Assembly (NCBI RefSeq): GCF_014649375.1
Contig: NZ_BMSX01000015.1
Span: 124,001-188,000, forward strand
DNA: 64,000 nucleotides
DNA from: Streptomyces aurantiogriseus
Lineage (GTDB): Bacteria > Actinomycetota > Actinomycetes > Streptomycetales > Streptomycetaceae
Direction of reading: 5' to 3'
The first letter of the stretch is position 1. Every line of letters starts with the position of its first letter. A program made the translations under genes and the position numbers. Under the pieces are notes generated by a model that did not search any database, was not told the origin of the DNA, and saw only the letters and a list, made by a program, of their open reading frames with translations. Below are positions 1 to 7,502 of the stretch, in pieces.

Positions 1-573
1 CGACGCGACGCGCATCGGGCGGGCTTTGCTGGCTTCGGCAACGGCCCCCTCGAACCGCACACTGAACGCTCCGGCACACCCAACCCGCCCCGTCTGATGC
101 TCCTTGTGTGCGGGCAAGCTGCCGTGACCGGTGGGGAATGCCTGCTCACCGACGGGCAGTCCGTGCATTCCGACCTTTTCACTCGTGAAAGGGACGCCGG
201 AGTTGCGCTGGCACAACCCCGCACCGCGTTCTTCGGCGCCGGCGACGGCCACGCCACACAGGTGTTCACCGTGCACGACGATCTGAGGGTGTCCGTTCGT
301 CTGCGGTTCGACGGGCTGGCGCGCTGGAACCCGATCGTTCAGCCCTACCTCCCGCAATTGCGGGCCGCAGCCATACGTCATCAGGCGCGTATCCCCCTGG
401 CCCCCGGCCAGGGCTACCTGCTGGACAACGAACGCTGGCTGCATGCACGACGTGCCTTCACCGGCGATCGGCTCTTCTGGCGCGCCCTTGGGCATCCCCG
501 GTTCCCCATGCCGCGGGGGTTCGTACCCGCCCCCACGTCAACGCCTCCGCCCGTGCTGTCGGAGGCGGGATGA
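1..573 (+). CDS. TauD/TfdA-family Fe(II)/2-oxoglutarate dioxygenase, 5'-truncated by the window edge
   Basis: The reading frame is open from base 1, so the N-terminus lies outside the window; 190 codons are visible. TauD-type enzymes couple oxidative decarboxylation of 2-oxoglutarate to hydroxylation of a small substrate. The visible part holds an H-x-E metal pair (PHTE, about visible residues 19-22) followed by a typical P-R-L-M strand and a GGECLLTDG segment. Near the C-terminus is LLDNERWLHARRAF, which fits the distal iron-binding His and the Arg that holds 2-oxoglutarate. The stop overlaps the next ATG (ATGA), so it is translationally coupled to the ATPase gene. Substrate unknown. Family assignment is by motif; the specific role is not inferable. 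Confidence 0.8.
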   Translation, partial: RRDAHRAGFAGFGNGPLEPHTERSGTPNPPRLMLLVCGQAAVTGGECLLTDGQSVHSDLFTRERDAGVALAQPRTAFFGAGDGHATQVFTVHDDLRVSVRLRFDGLARWNPIVQPYLPQLRAAAIRHQARIPLAPGQGYLLDNERWLHARRAFTGDRLFWRALGHPRFPMPRGFVPAPTSTPPPVLSEAG

Positions 574-1040
574 CGACGGAGCAGACCATGACAGTCACCG
601 GGACCATGGCGCCGGCCGTGGCCGTTACACCGTTCACCTCGGCCACAGAGCAGGCGGTCGTGTGTGGCTTCGAGGTGGTCTTCTTGCCCTCCGACTCTCG
701 CGCCGGGCAGATGCGACGGATCACGACAACCCACCTTCAGATCTGGGACCTCGCAGAGCTCATCGACACCGTCGCGCTTGCCGTTTCGGAGCTGGTCACA
801 AACGCCGTGCGGCACGGTCAGGGCAAACCGGTCGGGCTCCGGGTGACAAACTCCGCCCACGAACTGCGCATCGAAGTCACCGACGGAAGCCAGGAACGAG
901 CCCGGCTGCGCTACTCCGCCCAGAACGACGAGAGCGGCCGTGGTCTGCTACTCGTCGATGCTCTGACGGACCGTTGGGGTGTCAGTCCCGACGGGACGAC
1001 GACGTGGTGCTCCATCGCAATCCCGCAAGGGAGGTCGTGA
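570..1040 (+). CDS. ATP-binding protein, histidine-kinase-like ATPase domain (anti-sigma/RsbW type)
   Basis: A 156-residue protein made almost entirely of one GHKL ATPase domain. It has an N-box (SELVTNAVRHG, about residues 74-84), a D-G segment (EVTDGS) and a GRGLLLVDAL glycine-rich box. There is no phospho-acceptor His domain, so it is not a sensor kinase. Such stand-alone HATPase_c_2 proteins are abundant in Streptomyces and are thought to act as anti-sigma factors or serine kinases. It begins inside the stop of the dioxygenase gene and ends in TGATG, overlapping the next gene by one base. This places it in a coupled four-gene unit reaching 2199. Confidence 0.85.
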   Translation: MTTEQTMTVTGTMAPAVAVTPFTSATEQAVVCGFEVVFLPSDSRAGQMRRITTTHLQIWDLAELIDTVALAVSELVTNAVRHGQGKPVGLRVTNSAHELRIEVTDGSQERARLRYSAQNDESGRGLLLVDALTDRWGVSPDGTTTWCSIAIPQGRS

Positions 1041-1438
1041 TGGTTGCCGTAACGGTCGACGTCGCCGCCGCGCTGCTGAGCCGCCGATCCGTCAATGACG
1101 AAGGGACGTTGGGCACACTCCTCTTCTCCCTTCGCCGCTCCCTCGCCCAAGAGGCCATCGACGAGCAGATGTGGGAGGACTTGGAAGCCGTACTCGGCGA
1201 GTACGCCCTTCCCGCCCCACCCGCCGTCACGGTCATCGCGAAGCGGTTCCGCACGGCGACCACCACGCTCGTGGAGATCGTGCCGTACCTGGTGCGGCCA
1301 TACCCCGTCGAGGAGATGCGGCACCTGATCTACGTAAGTACCGAGCATCCCCACCCCGAGAACGCCAGGGGCCATGTCAATCGGTTTGCCATGGCCATTC
1401 TCGCGGTCCTCGACCTGATGGGAGATGAGGGCGTGTGA
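1040..1438 (+). CDS. hypothetical protein, 132 aa
   Basis: I do not recognise the family. The ATG at 1040 shares its A with the upstream TGA; a GTG three bases earlier is an alternative start. The protein is mostly helical in appearance, with no membrane segment and no Cys-rich motif. The middle is rich in Ala/Pro/Val and a conserved-looking stretch (YLVRPYPVEEMRHL) follows. It sits between the ATPase and a Cys-motif protein in one coupled unit. Small proteins of this size next to such ATPases are frequent in Streptomyces specialised-metabolism neighbourhoods, but I assign no function. The frame stays open far upstream (to 443), and that part overlaps the two real genes. Confidence 0.7.
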   Translation: MVAVTVDVAAALLSRRSVNDEGTLGTLLFSLRRSLAQEAIDEQMWEDLEAVLGEYALPAPPAVTVIAKRFRTATTTLVEIVPYLVRPYPVEEMRHLIYVSTEHPHPENARGHVNRFAMAILAVLDLMGDEGV

Positions 1439-2199
1439 CGCAAGTACGCACCGCCGCGACACCGATGAGACAGACGACGAGTCGTATGAACACCTCGGTC
1501 GATCCAGGCACCCGGGCCGGTAAGAAGCAGTACTACCGGAACGGCATGCACGTGCCCTACGTCACGGCATGGACTGCTGAGTTCGTTCCCCAGCCGAAGA
1601 TCGTCCGAATCGTCGGGCGCGGCGGCGAGGGTATCGGCTACGAGGACGAGGACCCCGTGACCGACCGGCGTCACGAGGCGCTATGGGTACGCTCCGGCCT
1701 CGCGCGGGGGCGCGGCGAGCCGGACTTCCGCCGGATCAACACGCACCGGCAGAAGCGGGCGATGCGGTACAGCCTGTGCCAGGTGTGCGAAGAGCCGGTT
1801 CTCGACCCGAATGCCGAGGAGCGGACCCTGCACTTGCTGGGCACCGACACTCCGATCGCTGAAGGGGAAACGACCTCCGCGCCCCCCGTTCACCCGCTCT
1901 GCGCGATCGAGTCGATCGAGAACTGTCCGCCCCTTGGCCGGGGGTGGGCAGCAGCGCTCGTTGACTACAGCCCGCTGTGGGGCGTGGCGGGAGTGGTCTA
2001 CGACCCCGTGACGTTGGATCCATTGCCCAGCCCAGGACGACGGCCAAATGACCTCACGCACGTTCACGTCAGCGACAAGCGCATTCGGTGGACGCTCGCC
2101 AACTTCACGGTCGTCAGCCTCCACGGAGTCACGCCTGTATCCCCAGATGAGCTGCACGCCATGGCTGAAGCCGACGAGCGCCGGGCTGGCGCCCCATAG
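1435..2199 (+). CDS. hypothetical protein with a CxxC-type site, 254 aa
   Basis: GTG start overlapping the TGA of the upstream gene (GTGTGA). The family is not recognised. The N-terminal third is basic and hydrophilic. The centre has a CQVCEEP motif (about residues 119-125) and a later HPLC segment, which could together bind a metal such as zinc. The C-terminal third is a mixed alpha/beta stretch ending in polar residues. There is no signal peptide or membrane segment. It is the last gene of the unit that starts with the dioxygenase; 277 bp without a gene follow it. The first residues (MTQVRTAATPMRQTTS) are low-complexity, and a later in-frame ATG (M11 or M18) could be the true start. Confidence 0.7.
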   Translation: MTQVRTAATPMRQTTSRMNTSVDPGTRAGKKQYYRNGMHVPYVTAWTAEFVPQPKIVRIVGRGGEGIGYEDEDPVTDRRHEALWVRSGLARGRGEPDFRRINTHRQKRAMRYSLCQVCEEPVLDPNAEERTLHLLGTDTPIAEGETTSAPPVHPLCAIESIENCPPLGRGWAAALVDYSPLWGVAGVVYDPVTLDPLPSPGRRPNDLTHVHVSDKRIRWTLANFTVVSLHGVTPVSPDELHAMAEADERRAGAP

Positions 2200-2200
2200 A

Positions 2201-2220
2201 CCCCTGCCCGGTGGCCCGGA
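2201..2220 (+). repeat. 20-bp direct repeat, copy 1 of 2
   Basis: The 20-mer CCCCTGCCCGGTGGCCCGGA occurs identically at 2201-2220 and 3531-3550. Both copies lie just after a stop codon, and both are followed by similar sequence (GTCCGTCC, then GGCC and a GCAGG) over roughly 50 bp. One copy precedes the 2477 unit, the other the 3607 unit, so a shared operator or promoter element is possible. Confidence 0.7.
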
Positions 2221-2476
2221 TGTCCGTCCGGCCTGCGGTCATCGGGCAGGCACCAACCCCCGGTGCAGGGGAGCAAACCCGACTGCTCCCTCACGGCACG
2301 AGGCACTGTTCCCCCGCGCCGGGCCACAACGGGCATCCAGTCGTTTCGCAATGCCACGCCCGACCGCTGGACGCCCGCAGAGGCGTGGCGCTCGTCCAAC
2401 TCCCCCTCCCCTGGCGGACGGGCGCCACGCATCGAACATCCCATTTCATTTCATATACGCCATGGAGAAGTAGCCG

Positions 2477-2839
2477 ATGACCGTTACGGATCCCACGTTG
2501 GTCGAATGCCAGACGGACTTATTCCGCGAGATCAGCCGGTTACTGGATCGGCACCCCGCTGGAAGAGCCTTCCGGCTCTTGCACACGCCTCACGACCTGG
2601 ACCTCGCCCCGGACGAGGTACTCGTGCAGTCGGTCGACACGGAGCGGCGTGTGGTGGAGCTGCGGCCGCAGAGGCTGTCCGAGCTGGACAAGACGGACGT
2701 GCTCCACGCGACGCAGGTCCTCGACCCCGGCGACCACGCCCTCAACGCATACGCGATGGAGGCGCGCTCAAGCGATTGCTGCGTGAAGGACGGCCATCAC
2801 TGGTACGTCATGGCCAACCAGCAGCAGGCCGAGTCATGA
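2477..2839 (+). CDS. hypothetical protein with two TTA codons, 120 aa
   Basis: Starts at ATG 2477 behind GGAGAAG; a TATAC-containing A/T-rich stretch just upstream (about 2440-2460) may hold the promoter. The family is not recognised: a soluble 120-residue protein with a Leu-rich N-terminus and a Cys-Cys pair near residue 100. Codons 15 (2519-2521) and 22 (2540-2542) are TTA, which in Streptomyces are read only by the bldA leucyl-tRNA, so expression is probably developmentally gated. Its stop overlaps the ATG of the cupin gene (ATGA), so the two should be co-translated. Confidence 0.75.
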   Translation: MTVTDPTLVECQTDLFREISRLLDRHPAGRAFRLLHTPHDLDLAPDEVLVQSVDTERRVVELRPQRLSELDKTDVLHATQVLDPGDHALNAYAMEARSSDCCVKDGHHWYVMANQQQAES

Positions 2840-3486
2840 AGACAGTGGACTCGCCCTTCGCGACGGCTACCACCATTCTCGCCCCGCTGTGGGCGACGGC
2901 TGTGCACGGGATCTTGCTCGCGCCCGACCGTCTCATATGCGAGAGGAGCGTGTTCACTGCGGAGTGGCTCGCTGATCGGCCACTGCCGCTGGCGGACGCG
3001 AGACAACCGGGCCAGACGGTGGCTTTAGCCGACGGCGACGGCTTCATCCGCGCTGACCGCGCGGACGACGTCACCCAGGGCCACCAGGACCGGCCGAGGA
3101 CCCGGGTGTACGAGAGCCTGCACGTGCGGAGCGACAGCTGGGTCCGCCTGGCGACGCTCTACCTGGCCGGCTTACTGCGACGCGAAGTGGTCTGCACGGC
3201 CTACGAATCGCTCGCGGGTGATCGCAACCTGGGCCCGCATGATGACGCCTGGACGGGCCTGATCGTGCATTTCTCGGGCGCGAAGCGGTGGCTGGTCTGG
3301 CCGACCGCCCAGGACGCTCCGCAGGAGATCGTAATGCGGGCAGGGGACGTGATGGTTCTGCCGCACGGCATGAAGCACGACGTAAGCACCCCTAATCCCC
3401 CAGGGCACTCATTGCACCTGGTCTTCGCCGTAACGAACCGGCCCATTGATCCGCGCCCCGAGGCAATCAGCCCCAGCGCCGCATGA
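2836..3486 (+). CDS. JmjC/cupin-4-like putative 2-oxoglutarate oxygenase, 216 aa
   Basis: The C-terminal half resembles the core of JmjC/cupin-4 oxygenases. It has an H-x-D pair (H135, D137), a GLIVHFSGAKRWLVW strand, GDVMVLPHGMKHDV with H181 as a likely third iron ligand, and a SLHLVF strand. Family members use Fe(II) and 2-oxoglutarate to hydroxylate proteins or small molecules. At 216 aa it is short and lacks the C-terminal winged-helix of ribosomal oxygenases, so a small-molecule substrate is plausible. TTA codons lie at 3025-3027 and 3172-3174, which makes this the second bldA-dependent gene of the pair. It starts inside the stop of the upstream gene. Assignment is by motif only. Confidence 0.65.
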   Translation: MKTVDSPFATATTILAPLWATAVHGILLAPDRLICERSVFTAEWLADRPLPLADARQPGQTVALADGDGFIRADRADDVTQGHQDRPRTRVYESLHVRSDSWVRLATLYLAGLLRREVVCTAYESLAGDRNLGPHDDAWTGLIVHFSGAKRWLVWPTAQDAPQEIVMRAGDVMVLPHGMKHDVSTPNPPGHSLHLVFAVTNRPIDPRPEAISPSAA

Positions 3487-3495
3487 ATGCCTGCC

Positions 3496-3529
3496 CCCGC
3501 CCCCGTGCGCAACCACAGCCGGGGGCGGG
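3496..3529 (+). terminator. stem-loop after the cupin gene
   Basis: Perfect 10-bp arms (CCCGCCCCCG at 3496-3505, CGGGGGCGGG at 3520-3529) around a 14-nt loop, 9 bp past the stop codon. There is no T-run, as is common for actinobacterial terminators. Confidence 0.55.
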
Positions 3530-3530
3530 C

Positions 3531-3550
3531 CCCCTGCCCGGTGGCCCGGA
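3531..3550 (+). repeat. 20-bp direct repeat, copy 2 of 2
   Basis: Identical to 2201-2220. It lies directly after the stem-loop and 57 bp before the start of the thymidylate-synthase-like gene. Confidence 0.7.
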
Positions 3551-3606
3551 AGACGTCCGTCCCAGGCCATCGCGCAGGTACGCCACCCTCCTCGATTGGA
3601 GCTCCC

Positions 3607-4632
3607 ATGCTCACCACCCCCGAGTTCACCAGTGTGGAAGGCGCCTACCTGGCCCTTCTCCGGCTGGCCACCGAGGACGCCGAACACCACATCGCGGCCC
3701 GCGGTAACGAGGCCAGCGAGATCCTCGGCGTGGGATTCCGCCTCACCGATCCCCGCCAGCGCCTCCCGTACCTGGCCGAGCGCAAGGTGAACCCCGTGTT
3801 CCAGTTCGCCGAAGCGCTCTGGTACCTCGCCGGACGCCGCGACCTGGAGATGATCGGCTACTACGCCCCGTCCATGCGCGCCAGCAGCGCCGACGGCATC
3901 CACCTCGGCGGATCCGCGTATGGCCACACCCTGTTCAGTCCGGCCGACGGCGCCACGCAGTCGCCCTTCGACCAGGTGATAGAGCTGTTGCTGAACGAGA
4001 CCGACAGCAAACGCGGCTACCTGCCGGTGTTCGCGGCGAACGAACTCAGCGACCGCGACAACCCCGATGTCGCATGCCTCGCCGGCCTCCACCTGCTCCT
4101 GCGGGACGGGCAACTGCACATGGTGTGCAACATGCGCGCGAACGATCTCGACTGTGGCCTGCTGTCCGACGTGTTCTCCTTCACGATGATCCAGGAGTAC
4201 GCCGCCGTCCAACTCGGCCTCCGTCCGGGGACGTACACGCACTTCATCGGGTCCGCCCACGTCAACGACCGCAACGCTGAACGCGTCAAGCGCGTCCTGG
4301 ACGAGGCCGACTCCCGCCCCACCGTGCCCTCCTTCGCATTCCCGAAGATGCCGGAGAGCACCACCGTGGCGACCATCGCCGAAGTCCTGGACCACGAAGA
4401 GGCACTGCGCAGGAACGAGGTCCAGTACAGCGCCGACCACATCCGGAACCTGGGCCTGGAACCGTACTGGCAGCAGCCGGTGGTCCTGTTCGAGCTCTAC
4501 CGGCAGATCGCGCACGACCAGACCGCGACCATCGACCCCGACCTCCTCGCCGCACTCGACCCGGGCCTGCGCTGGCTCATGGCCCGCAAGTGGCCGGTCT
4601 GCGCCATCACCCCCGACGGGAGCGTGCGATGA
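3607..4632 (+). CDS. thymidylate-synthase-like nucleotide C5-hydroxymethylase/methyltransferase (predicted cytosine substrate)
   Basis: A 341-residue ThyA-fold protein. The core aligns without gaps to E. coli ThyA from the catalytic Cys to the substrate His. C157 matches Cys146, R177 matches Arg166, D180 matches Asp169, G184 matches Gly173 and H218 matches His207. The base-reading Asn177 is replaced by D188, the switch that in T4 dCMP hydroxymethylase and MilA goes with cytosine recognition. Ser167 is A178, which as I recall matches the MilA position that admits a ribose 2'-OH. Tyr209 is N220. A CMP (or dCMP) hydroxymethylase using methylene-tetrahydrofolate is therefore more likely than dTMP synthesis. 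The stop is coupled (ATGA) to a tandem NDK. Fold certain; substrate inferred. Confidence 0.85.
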   Translation: MLTTPEFTSVEGAYLALLRLATEDAEHHIAARGNEASEILGVGFRLTDPRQRLPYLAERKVNPVFQFAEALWYLAGRRDLEMIGYYAPSMRASSADGIHLGGSAYGHTLFSPADGATQSPFDQVIELLLNETDSKRGYLPVFAANELSDRDNPDVACLAGLHLLLRDGQLHMVCNMRANDLDCGLLSDVFSFTMIQEYAAVQLGLRPGTYTHFIGSAHVNDRNAERVKRVLDEADSRPTVPSFAFPKMPESTTVATIAEVLDHEEALRRNEVQYSADHIRNLGLEPYWQQPVVLFELYRQIAHDQTATIDPDLLAALDPGLRWLMARKWPVCAITPDGSVR

Positions 4633-5681
4633 GCACGAACGGGAAACCCATGAGCGGCGCCGTGGTGGAAGGCGTCGACTTCGAACGCTGGGCGGTCGTC
4701 CTGTGCAAGCCGGACGCCGTAGCGCGCGGCCTGGTCAACCGAATCCTGGGGATGATCTCCGACGCCGGTATCACCGTCTCCGACCGTATGGACGTGGTGG
4801 CGCAGCCGTGGCAGCCGCACGTCGTCTACCGGGACATGCTCGCCGACACCGGCCGCCGGAACCTATGCGACCTGCCCGCCTACATCGACGCCGCGTACGC
4901 GAACCAGACGGTCACCGTCGCCCTGGCGCACGGCGGACTCGGCATCCACGCCAAGCTGCGGCAGCTCATCGGCCACACCGACCCGACCCGGGCGGTGGCC
5001 GGCACCATCCGCGGCGACCTCGGCGACGACAGCCTCGCCGTGGCGAACACGGAGAAACGCCTCATCCGCAACCTTGTCCACACGTCGGACGATCCGCCCA
5101 GCGCCCGCCGCGAATACGGCACCTGGTGGGGACCCGGCCGCAGGCTGCTGGAGTCCGACTTCGACACCTGCTCCGTGATCCTGTGCAAGCCGGACGCGGT
5201 GGAGCGCGGCCTGGTCGACGCCGTACTGGAGCGGATCGCCGCCGCCGGCGTGTCGGTTCGCCTCCGAGCCGACGTCACCGTGCAGCCGTGGCAGGCCCAC
5301 GTCCACTACTGGGATCTCCTCGTCGACGCCGACTACTTCCCCGACCGCGATATCCCTGCGTGCCTGGATGACGCGTACGCGGGCAAGAAGGTCACGGTCG
5401 CGCTCGCGTATGGCGAACCGGGCATCCACGCCCGGCTGCGCCAGCTCATCGGGCACTTCGACCCGACCCGGGCCACCGCCGGCACGATCCGCAGGGACTA
5501 CGGCAACGACAGCCTCGAAGCCGCCCTCGCGGAGAAGCGCCTCGTGCACAACCTCGTCCACACCTCGGACGACCCGGATGCGACCCGCCGTGACTTCGGG
5601 ACCTGGTTCGGCGCCGGCCGCCGTCTGCTGCTCACTTCCCCGACCGGCGTGCCGCTTCAGCCCACGCACGCCGACCGCTAA
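4629..5681 (+). CDS. tandem nucleoside-diphosphate kinase (two Ndk domains), 350 aa
   Basis: Two complete Ndk-like domains lie head to tail (about residues 21-158 and 181-318), against about 140 aa for a normal single-domain Ndk. Each has the KPD motif (K27-D29 and K187-D189) and a NLVHTSDD active-site segment whose His (H151, H311) matches the phospho-histidine. Ndk moves the gamma-phosphate from ATP onto (d)NDPs. Both copies keep the catalytic His, so both may be active. The protein starts inside the stop of the thymidylate-synthase-like gene. A dedicated kinase for a modified nucleoside diphosphate made by that enzyme is a reasonable inference. Copies differ by many substitutions, so the duplication is old. 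Confidence 0.85.
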   Translation: MSTNGKPMSGAVVEGVDFERWAVVLCKPDAVARGLVNRILGMISDAGITVSDRMDVVAQPWQPHVVYRDMLADTGRRNLCDLPAYIDAAYANQTVTVALAHGGLGIHAKLRQLIGHTDPTRAVAGTIRGDLGDDSLAVANTEKRLIRNLVHTSDDPPSARREYGTWWGPGRRLLESDFDTCSVILCKPDAVERGLVDAVLERIAAAGVSVRLRADVTVQPWQAHVHYWDLLVDADYFPDRDIPACLDDAYAGKKVTVALAYGEPGIHARLRQLIGHFDPTRATAGTIRRDYGNDSLEAALAEKRLVHNLVHTSDDPDATRRDFGTWFGAGRRLLLTSPTGVPLQPTHADR

Positions 5682-5706
5682 CCATCCCCATCCCCTGGAG
5701 GCTCCT

Positions 5707-6897
5707 GTGACTGCGCCCACCATGGCCCGTCGCCAGCTCCCGCTCCTGCCCCCGGCTCAGATCAGCGGGCTCAAGCCCGGACTCGCCGACGTGATCGAAT
5801 ACCGCAAGTCGGGTCTGTCGGTAAACCACATCGTCGGCTGTCCGCTGGAGTGCGGATACTGCGTCCGCCATCTGTTCGACAACTTCAGCATGAAGACCCC
5901 GCGACGACTGATGAGCGACGAGGCCGCGGTCGCCCAGCTCGTCAATCACCCGTACTTCCGGCCTCACAGGACGCCGATTCAGCTCCTGAACCGGGCCACC
6001 GACCCGATGCTTCCGCAGGTCAAGCCGCACGTCTTCGCGGTGCTTCGGCTGCTCGATCAGCAGGGCCTGACCAACCACGTCCTGATCATCACCCGGTGGC
6101 GGGTGAGCGCCGAGGACTGCGCTGTCCTCAACTCCTTCGAGAACCTGCGGCTGACCATTCTCGTCACCCACTCCGCCATAGACAACCCCGCCATCGAGCC
6201 GGTGAACTCCACGATCGCCGCCGACAGTCTGCGCATGCTGTACGAGCATGCCGATCGGTACAAGACAGTGCTGTACTGGCGGCCGATCGTGCCAGGGCTC
6301 AACGACTCCGCCGAGCACATCGAGCGGGCCCGCGAACTCTCCCTGCGCGCACACGCCACGGTGTTCACAGGCCTGTTCTTCCGGGAGGAGATCGCCGCCT
6401 ACTACGAAGAGCATGGTCTGCCGATGCCGTATGAAGGCACGGCGCGGCGGAAGATCATGCCGGAGGACGCGGAGCAACGCATCCTGGACGCCTTCGACTC
6501 GGCGAAGTTCCCCGGAGGGGCGCCATGGGGAACCTTGTTCCGCAAGACGAGCTGCGGGGTCGCCTACGCCCACGGGGAGGCCGACTACAACGGCCACTAC
6601 GGGGTGCGGGAGTTGTGCGAGATCTGCCCGCCGGAACAGATCGCCCTGTGTGCGAAGGCGTGGGTCAAGCCCGATCTGGAGGAGGTCACCCGCGAGGCGC
6701 GCGCCCTTGGTGCAGTTGGCGATGTTGAGGTCAACGACCGTGCCATCGTCGTGGAGGGACTGGACGAGCCACCCCGCTACTACCTCCAGCACGGGTTCGG
6801 CTACCAGTGCCACGACCGCGCCAAACCCCACCTGTACCGCCAGCACGGCCGGGCCCCCATCGGCTGGGAGGCGGAGAACGGACCCGACACTCCATGA
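5707..6897 (+). CDS. radical SAM protein, 396 aa
   Basis: GTG start behind CTGGAGG. The radical SAM cluster motif CPLECGYC gives C45, C49 and C52 (CX3CX2C), so it should bind a [4Fe-4S] cluster and cleave S-adenosylmethionine. A TIM-barrel-like middle follows (about 60-290). The C-terminal third holds further cysteines (SCGVAY, LCEICPPEQ, IALC, about residues 285-320) that could bind an auxiliary cluster. I do not recognise a specific subfamily. Neighbours (thymidylate-synthase-like, Ndk, exonuclease fold, P-loop kinase) suggest a nucleotide-derived or peptide-like substrate in the same pathway. Its stop overlaps the next start (ATGA). Confidence 0.85.
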   Translation: MTAPTMARRQLPLLPPAQISGLKPGLADVIEYRKSGLSVNHIVGCPLECGYCVRHLFDNFSMKTPRRLMSDEAAVAQLVNHPYFRPHRTPIQLLNRATDPMLPQVKPHVFAVLRLLDQQGLTNHVLIITRWRVSAEDCAVLNSFENLRLTILVTHSAIDNPAIEPVNSTIAADSLRMLYEHADRYKTVLYWRPIVPGLNDSAEHIERARELSLRAHATVFTGLFFREEIAAYYEEHGLPMPYEGTARRKIMPEDAEQRILDAFDSAKFPGGAPWGTLFRKTSCGVAYAHGEADYNGHYGVRELCEICPPEQIALCAKAWVKPDLEEVTREARALGAVGDVEVNDRAIVVEGLDEPPRYYLQHGFGYQCHDRAKPHLYRQHGRAPIGWEAENGPDTP

Positions 6898-7502
6898 ACG
6901 ACTTCGCCTCCTGGCCCGCGCTGCTCGTCGTCGACGTCGAGGGCAACGGGACCAACCCGCCTGACCTCGTCGAGATCGCCGCACTGCCCGTACGCGCCGG
7001 ACAGCCGGACACCACCAAGGCCGGGGCGTGGCTGATCCGCCCCGAGCGGCCGGTGACGGCGCGCGCGGCCGGCATCCACGGCCTGACCAACGCCGTCCTC
7101 GCCGACAAACCGGCCTGGGCAGAACTCGCCGACCAGGTGCACGACTTCCTCGGCCAGGACTGGATCTGCGCTCACAACGCGCACGTCGACTACCGGGAGC
7201 TGCTCCGGCACCTTCCCAAGTGGGAGCCGGCCGGGGTCATCGACACCCTTCGCCTCGCCAGGGCGACCTACAAGGACTTGCCCTCGTACGCCCTCGACGC
7301 CCTGATCGAGCACGTGGCGCCGGACCTGTCGCAGGCCCCGCGCGTGGGCCGACACCGCGCGACGTACGACGCCTATGCCACGGCGCAGCTCCTGCTCGCC
7401 ATGGCTGACCACTACGAGACCTGGGACCAGTTGGTTGCCGCGGCTGTGCCGCCCGGCCTGCCCGGCGCCCCCGAGCCAGAACAGGAACCCACCCTGTGGT
7501 GA
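6894..7502 (+). CDS. DnaQ-like DEDDh 3'-5' exonuclease-fold protein, 202 aa
   Basis: RNase H-like exonuclease domain with the expected acidic residues. D14 and E16 (VVDVEGNG) form Exo I, D99 (AHNAHVDY) Exo II, and H154 with D159 (GRHRATYDA) the DEDDh Exo III. The family removes nucleotides from DNA or RNA 3' ends or hydrolyses short oligonucleotides and dinucleotides. It is free-standing with no polymerase or UvrC partner. It lies in the middle of a coupled run between a radical SAM and a kinase gene, so it may act on a nucleotide intermediate rather than in replication; that is inference. The C-terminus after 185 is Pro/Glu-rich. Confidence 0.85.
   Translation: MNDFASWPALLVVDVEGNGTNPPDLVEIAALPVRAGQPDTTKAGAWLIRPERPVTARAAGIHGLTNAVLADKPAWAELADQVHDFLGQDWICAHNAHVDYRELLRHLPKWEPAGVIDTLRLARATYKDLPSYALDALIEHVAPDLSQAPRVGRHRATYDAYATAQLLLAMADHYETWDQLVAAAVPPGLPGAPEPEQEPTLW

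Noticed and set aside
443..1039. N-terminal extension of the 132-aa protein
   Set aside because: It overlaps the dioxygenase and ATPase genes out of frame and has low-complexity Arg/Gly/His-rich sequence.
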